Assembly (NCBI GenBank): GCA_024734495.1
Contig: JALMQS010000069.1
Location: 162,961-226,960 of the forward strand
Source: Forficula auricularia
Lineage: Eukaryota; Arthropoda; Insecta; Dermaptera; Forficulidae
DNA: 64,000 bases
Direction: 5' to 3'
Shown here: positions 61,301 through 64,000 of the stretch, piece after piece
Layout of the letters: each line of letters begins with the position of its first letter
Numbering within the stretch: the stretch's first letter is position 1
Made by a program: the position numbers and the translations under genes
Notes under the pieces: generated by a model
Databases searched by the model: none
What the model was told of the DNA's origin: nothing
What the model saw: the letters and a program-made list of their open reading frames with translations, nothing else

Positions 61301-63707
61301 CACAATTATAATGCTGCATAGTATTTTATTATGGCTAGTTCCATTCCTCGCACCTCAATCACCATGTACTAGTATTTTTATTCAAACAATCAGGCTCTTT
61401 TAGGTTTTACTACTCTACCTGTACTTTTTTTTATTGCCCTCGGGAATTAAATGCCCATTTTGGCCAGTCGTCACAATTATGCATGTGAAGTGGTGTAGGG
61501 TCAGATTAATCTATGTCAAATATTTGCAGTGAGCCGGTATTGAACCCACATAGATTGGTTCACACTCAGGGCCAATTGTATGTCGGTTGGTAAACTCTTT
61601 TTAAACGTGGACAAAGTGTAAAACCTTAAAATTCACCTTGTGCCCAGTGGGATGGCCAATCAGATGGAATTGCCTGTCATCTGATTGGCCATTCTAGGGC
61701 ACAAGGTGAATTTTAAGGTTTTACTTTGTCCACGTTTAAAAGAGTTTACTAACCGACATCTACTGGCCCTCAGCCAACCTAACCCCAAATCTGCCTGGCT
61801 TCATATATACCCTAAGGCTAAGTTGTTTTTGATGGGTTTTTTGTTAATTGAAATAATTATTCACAGGTGGTTGTCTCAATAAAAATGTATATTTTCTTTT
61901 TTATTCAATTTCCTTTTAATCATTAATTGGTTTTTACTTTACCATACAGGGTATGGCCAAGTATTGTAATCGTGCATGAAAAAAGTGGGGTTTTTTCCTT
62001 CTTTTTTTTCGAAATATCTCAAAAACGGCTGAAACTATTTTGATTAAAAAAAAAAATTGAGCGAAACCATGGCATTACGCTCTACAAAAAAGCTCTAATA
62101 AGTGAACATAGAAAAAATTATATTTTTCGAGATAATAATTGTTGTGTCAAAATGTCTGTCTGGTGGTCTGGTTGTCTGTGCGTTACCAAATATTTGTGGA
62201 CGAGCTAGCTCAAAAACTAGTGTGAATATCGAAACCAAATTTCACACGTAATTTTGGTCCATTGATATTAAGAGCTGATTAGATTTCGGTGCATATCGAC
62301 CCAAAATTAAGGGGGGTGGAGGGGGGTTAAATATTAAAAACTAGGCCGTTTGAGCAAACTCAACCAAATTTTGTATAAATAATCAGTGGGACCCCAGAAG
62401 TATAAAAATGCAAAAACTAACCCCCCACCTACATGATTAAAAACAATTTTAGGGTCCAGGTTGTATGGTAAAGTCAAGTGGATGGCCACATCAGATCAGC
62501 GTCAGCTTATTGAATTTTAAATTCCACTAATAGATCATTACAAATATTATTATATATAACAAAAGTTAGATAATTTAATTGATTATTAATCGAGTTTTAA
62601 ATCCCACAAACGTATTTTTTCTAGATTAGAATTTGGCAATTTAATTGATGAACTCAAAAATTGTTATTTAATTAAAAAAAATTATAATACGGTATTTATT
62701 TATATACCTATAAACACATAATCTGTGGGACACTACAAGACTTAAAATGCAAAAACTGGGTGAGGGGACGGGGTCGAGGGTGAGGAGTGATGTGGGGGTG
62801 CAGTGGCGGAGGGGTACGGGGGGAGAGGGAAGTGGTTTTGGGGGTATGGGCGGAATTGGGGTGAGGGTGGATGTGGGGTGAAGTGGTGGGGGGTCCGGGG
62901 GCTCGGTGATATATCTTTTAACTGAAGCAAAAATTTACCGAGCATCGCTCGGTGGCCAGGTAGTTTATTTAAAAAGAGAATATTCCAAAATATAAATATG
63001 CCTAAGTTCAAAATTTTCTCTCAACTCCTTCCATGAAAACTTTTAATGAACGAGTTCTGGGGAACACCCTGTATATACATAATATACAAAAATTGCTCAT
63101 TTAATACTTATAATACAATTTTATTCATTATTAAAATCAAAAATCATTTCAAATGAAAAATTCCTCAAACAAGTCCTCGAAAATATAGGATTAGGTGGCA
63201 ATGTTTTTTGTATTGATTTGTTAAAAATAATCCTATTTTTGATTTCTAAAATTCAAAACCCACCTGTTGCCGCTTCAGCATCAAGATAAGGGACCCCTCA
63301 GTTTAATACCAAAGTACCTAAATAAATAGATATAGTTTTTGAAAAATGATTAATTATAGAAATGATCGAAATTTTAAACAGCAAAAATTCAATTAAACAA
63401 AAGGTCAGATATGAGTTTAAAAATAACTTTTTTTTTTACTTTCAATTTTCCATTGATAAAGAGAGAATTTCTCATGGAACGTCTGGAGCTTTAATAAACA
63501 TTTCTAGATTATTCTATAAAAGATTTGTATATACATTTATAAACAATCAATAAAATTTTTCAAGAACATTACCTATATCTATTAGGTATATCTGGCAATC
63601 TAGGTAAATAAAAATGATCTTACCAGTAATTTCGCTGCGGTTGGTGTATAGAAGAGAAATGCTTGAATTATCAATGCAGCAATTAGCATCCTCTGTTTTG
63701 GCAACAT
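34135..63707 (-). CDS. IL-17-receptor-like transmembrane protein with SEFIR domain, 11 exons
   Basis: Exons in transcript order: 63707-63624, 55418-55388, 54320-54115, 52803-52649, 51415-51383, 51281-51130, 48003-47752, 37881-37766, 37690-37538, 35203-35097, 34390-34135. With these borders every junction is in phase and the total is 1545 bases, 514 residues plus stop. Residues 1-25 are a signal peptide; about 26-225 extracellular with beta-rich sequence and cysteines; 235-258 a transmembrane helix followed by HRR; about 310-390 a SEFIR domain (HDVVLLMWYPRD, GYKVLDLYEE, HGHVLLVWSP); then an acidic tail. SEFIR domains mediate homotypic signalling of IL-17 receptors and Act1-type adaptors; in insects such receptors are thought to serve immune signalling. 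Weak points: donor GTTGTT at 37537 and the choice between two acceptors for exon 6 (51313 or 51281). The ligand is unknown. Confidence 0.82.
34575..34925 (-). mobile_element. Family F1, copy b (internally deleted)
   Basis: Inverted relative to copy a: starts CATACAGGGTATGGTCATG, ends ACGTCAGCTTATTT; includes a G-run at 34689-34706. Lies in the last intron of the SEFIR receptor. Confidence 0.8.
35097..35203 (-). CDS. SEFIR receptor exon 10
   Basis: 107 bases between acceptor gtatttttag and donor GTAAGA. Reads PMGSSYRYPRWTDQAFLLGL and SALQPNSTHVNIIHI; phase 0 in, phase 2 out, matching exons 9 and 11. Such a stretch follows the SEFIR core in insect receptors of this class (inference). Confidence 0.72.
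35303..35957. mobile_element. Full-length palindrome, family F5, copy b
   Basis: Same foldback as 30184-30840 (TAGGGTGGCCCTTATTTTGG at left; inverse at right). Intronic in the SEFIR receptor. Confidence 0.85.
36625..37435. mobile_element. Inverted-repeat element with hammerhead-like motif (Penelope-like?)
   Basis: 36632-36720 and 37340-37430 are inverted copies (TTTTCTCATTAATATATTAA; AAAAAGCGCGATCAAAACAA); further in, AAAGAGGTTGTTCTCTGCTT pairs with its inverse at about 37280-37300. A related half-copy is at 4530-4600. The interior reads GIRLIKGEINPKLIRAIESL and SNLLRMVAD before a stop; I do not recognise this protein. Confidence 0.6.
37160..37186 (+). ncRNA. Possible hammerhead core
   Basis: CTGATGA 37160-37166 and GAAA 37183-37186 with a weak stem II (GAAG with TTTTC). 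Helix I is not evident. Confidence 0.35.
37538..37690 (-). CDS. SEFIR receptor exon 9, SEFIR domain core
   Basis: Acceptor gttgttag, then VLDLYEETMLAQARELGLNR, WLSQALGQVANHGHVLLVWS and PCAQHIYTRIK. V-x-D-L-Y-x-E and the later HVLLVWSPCA strand are SEFIR hallmarks. The longest open frame here is a different one and hides the domain. The exon is closed at the weak donor AAG|GTTGTT, because reading on meets a stop after two codons and this phase fits exon 10. Confidence 0.8.
37766..37881 (-). CDS. SEFIR receptor exon 8, SEFIR domain start
   Basis: Acceptor ttgtttcag, donor AAA|GTATGG. Reads EDNSKHDVVLLMWYPRDCEP and FMDLMKEFREYLNKCKGYK: the first strand and helix of a SEFIR domain, where IL-17 receptors have hydrophobic-V-L-L-Y-x-RD and a following amphipathic helix. 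Confidence 0.88.
38033..38758 (+). mobile_element. Helitron-like element with nested SINE-like insertion
   Basis: Begins TCTATATAAATAAATATG and ends after a GC hairpin (GGGCCGAAGGCCC) with CAGCTAGT; 5'-TC and 3' hairpin plus CTAG(T) suit a Helitron. Comparison with 51477-51965 shows the 38236-38480 SINE-like repeat was inserted between AAAGCAAACAAAC and the continuation GATAATAGCTTTTTGG. Confidence 0.65.
38236..38480 (+). mobile_element. SINE-like repeat, copy 2
   Basis: Same start (AAGTGGGAGATAAATTTAAC) and a poly-A tail of about 18 as the copy at 7460. Length about 240. Confidence 0.7.
39044..40644 (-). mobile_element. Family F4, copy b, with nested LINE
   Basis: TIRs TAAGGTAGTTGTTTC and GAAACAACTACCTTA; flanked by ATTCATT (39037-39043 and 40645-40651). 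A LINE 3' end is inserted at about 39230-40110. Confidence 0.8.
39637..40059 (-). pseudogene. LINE ORF2 C-terminal fragment
   Basis: Minus-strand frame MRYGIVICGGSSHRLFTAQK, KCVRAIIGAGPRTHCKSIFQ, ELNILTIYDVCVMESILFLK, HEYNTRCKN and SPVNNIIKIYNKVPLEIKSL is the thumb/C-terminal region of Jockey-superfamily ORF2 (SxLRYGIxxWG, QKKxxRxI, NTRxK, IYNxLP). Open for 140 codons, truncated at the 5' side. A second, shorter 3' end of the same family abuts it at about 39230-39600. Confidence 0.85.
40652..41033. other. Intron of SEFIR receptor, unassigned
   Basis: AT-rich, no element borders seen. Confidence 0.4.
41042..41783. mobile_element. hAT element with nested F4 fragment
   Basis: Ends CATAGGTTCTCAA and TTGAGAACAGGTG; flanking 8-mers CTTTAGAA (41034-41041) and CTCTAGAA (41784-41791), one mismatch. 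41262-41695 is F4 sequence ending CTACCTTAA. Confidence 0.75.
41905..42420 (-). mobile_element. Family F1, copy c
   Basis: Inverted copy: GAGCGAAACCATGGCATTTC near 41930, CACGTCAGCTTATTT at the right end. Confidence 0.8.
42421..43790. other. Intron of SEFIR receptor, no recognised gene
   Basis: AT-rich, with (TTTA)n-rich parts at 43500-43680. No coding family identified. Confidence 0.4.
43791..43852. mobile_element. hAT terminus (solo end)
   Basis: CTAGGCGCGGGGAACTCC, a palindromic GGTTCCGCGGAAC, and CAGGTTGAGAATCAATG match, inverted, the left end of the hAT element at 48178. Its partner end was not located. Confidence 0.6.
43915..44075 (-). mobile_element. tRNA-derived SINE
   Basis: Minus strand has TAGGCTAGGCATTAGCGTG (A-box-like) and GGTTCGAATCC (B box), with the tRNA-like 5' end at about 44070 next to a C/G-run. 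Internal RNA polymerase III promoter pattern. Confidence 0.7.
44076..45350. other. Intron of SEFIR receptor with GC-rich patch
   Basis: 44630-44710 is strikingly GC-rich (GGCCCCTCGGGCCGCGGGGC) and resembles transposon ends that mention GGGGC/GGCGG near 44350 (CCAGTGGCGGGGCAAGACC), so the two may be the ends of one DNA transposon. No gene seen. Confidence 0.35.
45359..45856 (+). mobile_element. Tc1-like element, degenerate
   Basis: Ends CACTGCGGTGCAAAAAAATC and its inverse ending ACTGCGGTG, about 50 bases of TIR, flanked by TA. 45665-45790 codes an HTH remnant: LIKGLSQRQVANTLSIS, with a stop before it. The catalytic domain is deleted. Confidence 0.8.
45960..46052 (-). mobile_element. tRNA-derived SINE
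   Basis: Minus strand: TAGGCTAGTTGCCCGG (A box) and GGGTTCGACTCCC (B box with paired T-arm). No intact acceptor stem, so not a functional tRNA gene. Confidence 0.65.
46440..46990 (+). pseudogene. LINE reverse-transcriptase C-terminal fragment with GAA tail
   Basis: Frames give QVIKRAKISGCLSNLVWKNK, SKIRIYKTCVRLIITYG, LLRTTEMRVVRAIHSKTLHD, then after a stop FWAGHVDRMQEDRLPK and GGLKPW. The GHVxRM...RLPK...GRPKxRW pattern is common at the end of insect LINE ORF2. Tail (GAA)n at 47030-47055. Confidence 0.85.
47373..47538. mobile_element. hAT-type MITE, CGAGGGGTGAACCGCG family, copy 2
   Basis: Degenerate left end AGAGGGGTAAACCGAGAC, right end ATCGCGGTTCACCCCTCG; flanks ATTTAAAT and ATTTAAAC. 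Confidence 0.8.
47752..48003 (-). CDS. SEFIR receptor exon 7, transmembrane helix
   Basis: 252 bases; acceptor gttttttag, donor AAAG|GTAATC. Contains a clear transmembrane segment, IWIFGSVCLMLVVVVGILWL and then ILFI, followed by the stop-transfer HRR and a Ser-rich juxtamembrane stretch ending DVDMKKIEIK. Phases 1 in and 1 out fit both neighbours. Confidence 0.9.
48178..49162. mobile_element. hAT element with duplicated 5' end
   Basis: Left end CAGTGATTCTCAACCTGGGT, right end GGTTGAGAAAAACTG; 8-mers CACTAGTA (48170-48177) and CAATAGTA (49163-49170). The first about 235 bases are repeated from 48414. Confidence 0.8.
49197..50110 (+). mobile_element. Family F1, copy d, with nested hAT MITE
   Basis: Starts AATAAGCTGACGTGTTCCGA; the conserved 3' half is recognisable to GACCATACAT near 50117. 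Interrupted at 49511-49758. Confidence 0.8.
49511..49758. mobile_element. hAT-type MITE
   Basis: Ends CAGCGCCGTAACTAG and CTAGTTACGGCGCTG; flanks TCTCCACC and CCTCCACC (8 bases, one mismatch), matching the F1 target text. Confidence 0.85.
50225..51090. mobile_element. Direct-repeat-flanked palindromic element
   Basis: About 100 bases starting AATCTGATGGCTGAAAGGCC occur at 50225 and 50993 in direct orientation. Between them 50455-50635 and 50690-50860 are inverted copies (CTCAATTAGAACTCGAGCTA and inverse). Confidence 0.7.
51130..51281 (-). CDS. SEFIR receptor exon 6, Cys-rich membrane-proximal region
   Basis: Acceptor catttatag after a T-rich tract gives SCDLSDEFLNNTNEVLVQLH and then DCRCNQQSIWYHNNLSCKAK, ending at donor AG|GTATAT in phase 1. 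A second acceptor at 51313 would add ESDQEGFFIY in the same frame. Four cysteines suggest disulphide-bonded ectodomain structure. Confidence 0.8.
51383..51415 (-). CDS. SEFIR receptor exon 5 (33-base micro-exon)
   Basis: Acceptor tgttttag, donor GTATAA. In phase with exon 4 it reads REKKKIQKNVQ and ends with a split serine codon completed at 51281. In another frame it would read GKEKNPKECPE and join an acceptor at 51313, but that requires an extra unseen exon before it. Confidence 0.6.
51477..51965 (+). mobile_element. Helitron-like element, copy 2
   Basis: TCTATATAAATAAAAAAAAA start, same interior as 38033-38758 without the SINE-like insertion; the 3' hairpin is degraded. Confidence 0.6.
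52180..52605. mobile_element. TIR MITE
   Basis: Inverted ends TTTACTACAATGCCCATCTG and CAGAAGGGCATTGCAGTAAA, 28 bases with two mismatches, about 410 bases apart. A third partial end lies at 52405. Confidence 0.65.
52649..52803 (-). CDS. SEFIR receptor exon 4, extracellular
   Basis: 155 bases; acceptor ttttttag, donor GTGAAC. Reads NRLIIPYIVTGFYQFESNS and EAVYYYIDTTVKDLES, joining exon 3 (YIATE) in phase 0. Ends with AG of a split codon. Confidence 0.85.
52902..54009 (+). mobile_element. Family F4, copy d, with nested MITE
   Basis: TIRs TAAGGTAGTTGTTTC and GAACAACTACCTTA. It is interrupted at 52949-53330; the flanks TGCTAGAG join cleanly across the insertion. Confidence 0.8.
52949..53330. 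mobile_element. hAT-type MITE, CGAGGGGTGAACCGCG family, copy 3, with expanded minisatellite
   Basis: Ends CGAGGGGTGAACCGCGAC and CGCGGATCACCCCTCG; perfect 8-base duplication TGCTAGAG (52941-52948, 53331-53338). 52998-53290 is a minisatellite of ATTCCAAATATTTCCAAGT-like units, absent from the other copies. Confidence 0.9.
54115..54320 (-). CDS. SEFIR receptor exon 3, extracellular
   Basis: 206 bases between acceptor tgtttttag and donor GTAAGT. Codes ILGFEVESVNEKNATVLLSL and further beta-like sequence with possible N-glycosylation sites (NAT, NIS, NHT). This alternating pattern suits a fibronectin-III-like fold, as in IL-17 receptor ectodomains; the fold is inferred. Confidence 0.85.
54428..55105 (+). 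mobile_element. Family F1, copy e
   Basis: AATAAGCTGACTTGTTCTGA to CCCTGTATGGTAAAGTA; two internal units. Confidence 0.8.
55388..55418 (-). CDS. SEFIR receptor exon 2 (31-base micro-exon)
   Basis: Perfect borders (ttgtttcag / GTAAAT) around 31 bases coding KIFPKDSSFT plus one base. Phase 0 in, phase 1 out, matching exon 1 and exon 3 (codon G|AT, then ILGFEVES). Confidence 0.75.
55576..55910. mobile_element. Palindromic hammerhead-ribozyme element, copy 5
   Basis: Arms 55580-55660 and 55829-55905 (AAAGTTTATAATAGGAAAAT and inverse). A complete core lies in the left arm; the right arm keeps only GTCGACGAAAC. Confidence 0.75.
55648..55674 (-). ncRNA. Hammerhead ribozyme core
   Basis: CTGAAGA (55674-55668), 6-bp stem II GTCGAC/GTCGAC, GAAA (55651-55648); GCC before and GGC after can form helix I. 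Confidence 0.7.
56235..56735. mobile_element. ACCGACTTC family, palindromic pair
   Basis: Two head-to-head copies; the centre near 56628 reads GGTTCCCTTTTTAAAAAGGG. Shares GATGATATGATCA-type text with 19330 and 58160. Confidence 0.75.
56822..57116. mobile_element. Palindromic hammerhead-ribozyme element, copy 6
   Basis: Flanked by GGTTGATTTTATA at 56809-56821 and 57117-57129, perfect 13 bases. Arms 56822-56905 and 56998-57070; the end includes TTTCACCTTGCACCAACACC, like copy 2. Confidence 0.88.
56950..56974 (-). ncRNA. Hammerhead ribozyme core
   Basis: CTGAAGA (56974-56968), stem II GGGTTGATAGCCC, GAAA (56953-56950); TTTC before and GAAA after a short UA helix III form helix I. Confidence 0.72.
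57840..58170. mobile_element. ACCGACTTC family copy
   Basis: AACCGATTTCAAAAAAAGAG to GAGTTCTGATGATATGATCA-like text, same layout as 19045-19370. Confidence 0.7.
58390..58795. mobile_element. ACCGACTTC family palindrome
   Basis: 58510-58610 and 58685-58785 are inverted (CATGAAATCACTTTTTGAAG and inverse); same as 19447-19716. Confidence 0.75.
59150..59960 (+). mobile_element. Family F1, copy f, cut by a mariner
   Basis: Four internal units with long C-runs, conserved 3' half, ending CCATACCCTGTATG where mariner sequence starts. Confidence 0.8.
59960..60905 (+). pseudogene. mariner transposase, inactive
   Basis: Three frames cover most of a mariner transposase: HTH part LSGATCKRWFQRFRDYDFDV, RNEERGRPPKKFEDAELQAI, AQQTISDRLKAMGKIQK; middle VPHELNERQMENRKNTCEIL, HRIVTGDEKWIYF (first catalytic D); end LLHDNAPAHKAK (second D) and PPDLAPSDYHLF (third D of the DD34D triad). 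At least three frame breaks, and the N-terminal start is missing. No intact TIRs were found; 60950-60975 is A-rich. Confidence 0.93.
60906..61560. other. Intron of SEFIR receptor, no gene
   Basis: AT-rich. 61490-61565 has a GGTTCAATACC-like B box on the minus strand, a weak SINE hint. Confidence 0.35.
61567..61772. mobile_element. Palindromic MITE
   Basis: GGTAAACTC, AAACGTGGACAAAGTGTAAA and CTTAAAATTCACCTTGTGCC at left; inverse at 61690-61755. Central part CCAATCAGATGG...CCATCTGATTGG-like. Confidence 0.8.
61930..62515 (-). mobile_element. Family F1, copy g
   Basis: CTTTACCATACAGGGTATGG at left, AGCGTCAGCTTATTG at right; inverted orientation, one internal unit. Confidence 0.8.
62740..62962 (+). 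mobile_element. G-rich Helitron-like 3' end
   Basis: Very G-rich (GGGGGTATGGGCGGAATTGG), then ACCGAGCATCGCTCGGT hairpin and GGCCAGGTAGT. A similar terminal phrase occurs at 38985-39007. Confidence 0.4.
63076..63623. other. Intron 1 of SEFIR receptor, proximal part
   Basis: AT-rich. A 33-base stretch ending in donor CAG|GTGGGT at 63262-63294 (minus) is open in phase 0 but its acceptor is poor, so it was not called as an exon. Confidence 0.4.
63624..63707 (-). CDS. SEFIR receptor exon 1: start codon and signal peptide
   Basis: ATG at 63707-63705 opens 28 codons: a short basic start (MLPKQR) and then a hydrophobic core (MLIAALIIQAFLFYTPTAA) typical of a cleavable signal peptide, ending LL at donor GTAAGA in phase 0. 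It is the only candidate 5' exon seen upstream of the extracellular exons. Confidence 0.72.
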
Positions 63708-63963
63708 TTTGTTGTTATTCTGATCCAGTATTGTTCAATTTTGATGTTTCCCTTGTTATATGGTTGTTTTCGCAGTCATCCATTGGAAGGGGCAAATCAT
63801 TTTTAGTTTTCCGTTCACGTCGGAATGCCTCCAGTAACAAAACCAACTCAGCTCAGACTGAGCAGTATTTTTTTTCGACGTCAACCACTTGCTTAGCTTT
63901 CAAGGCTGTTCTTTAATGACGTCAGCAGCTACGATGTGTACCGGTTTCGTGCTCAATTTAAAC

Positions 63964-63998
63964 TAACCATTCACTCGACTGCTGAGTTCTATATATTT
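63964..63998 (-). promoter_or_regulatory. Candidate core promoter of the SEFIR receptor
   Basis: Minus strand reads aaatatatag at 63998-63989, a TATA-like box about 290 bases upstream of the ATG at 63707. Transcription would start near 63965. The region 63900-63990 is richer in GC than most of the window. Based on motif and position only. Confidence 0.3.
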
Positions 63999-64000
63999 AC

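Noticed and set aside
63262..63294. Extra 33-base receptor exon between signal peptide and exon 2
   Set aside because: Good donor and open phase-0 frame, but the acceptor lacks a pyrimidine tract and the peptide has no support.
63614..63916. 100-codon plus-strand open frame
   Set aside because: Antisense of the signal-peptide exon and 5' UTR of the receptor; no family features of its own.

Overview
This is eukaryotic nuclear DNA, very AT-rich, with intron-split host exons drowned in nested transposons. The transposon families (mariner, Tc1, hAT, Jockey-type LINEs, Penelope-type hammerhead repeats) and the host genes point to an arthropod, most likely an insect; I cannot fix the order. There are no bacterial operons, ribosome binding sites or CRISPR arrays.

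Three host loci can be supported. (1) On the + strand, 342-18267, eight exons of a GANP/SAC3 mRNA-export protein (Drosophila xmas type): an RRM-like N-terminal fold, then the SAC3 signature [13 protein letters not shown] and the SAC3/PCI-like helical domain. The first exon(s) lie left of the window and the C-terminal part was not found. (2) On the - strand, 63707-34135, eleven exons that join in phase into a 514-residue single-pass receptor: signal peptide, extracellular domain, transmembrane helix, SEFIR domain and cytoplasmic tail, i.e. an interleukin-17-receptor-like protein spread over about 29.6 kb. (3) On the - strand, 21988-22184, one well-bounded exon of L-2-hydroxyglutarate dehydrogenase without visible partner exons.

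Everything else is intron or intergenic DNA filled with mobile elements, often one inside another. 0.7-6 kb: a small hAT element beside a larger hAT, which holds a Tc1 element, which holds a LINE fragment, which holds another LINE fragment. 6.8-9.9 kb: Jockey-like LINE pieces, a SINE-like repeat and TIR elements. 10.8-17.3 kb: palindromic elements and a long-TIR transposon. 18.7-34 kb: many large palindromes, a segmental duplication and a miniature LTR-like element. 34-64 kb: Helitron-like, hAT, Tc1, SINE and LINE copies within introns of the receptor gene, and a dead mariner at 60 kb.

The most interesting non-genic signal is a dispersed set of short inverted-repeat elements (5.6, 10.9, 14.8, 33.5, 55.7, 56.9 kb and probably 37.2 kb). 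Each carries a hammerhead-ribozyme core (CTGANGA, a stem-II hairpin, GAAA), usually on both arms and therefore on both strands. Several are flanked by 12-16 bp target duplications. They look like Penelope-like-element terminal repeats moved as short palindromic units.
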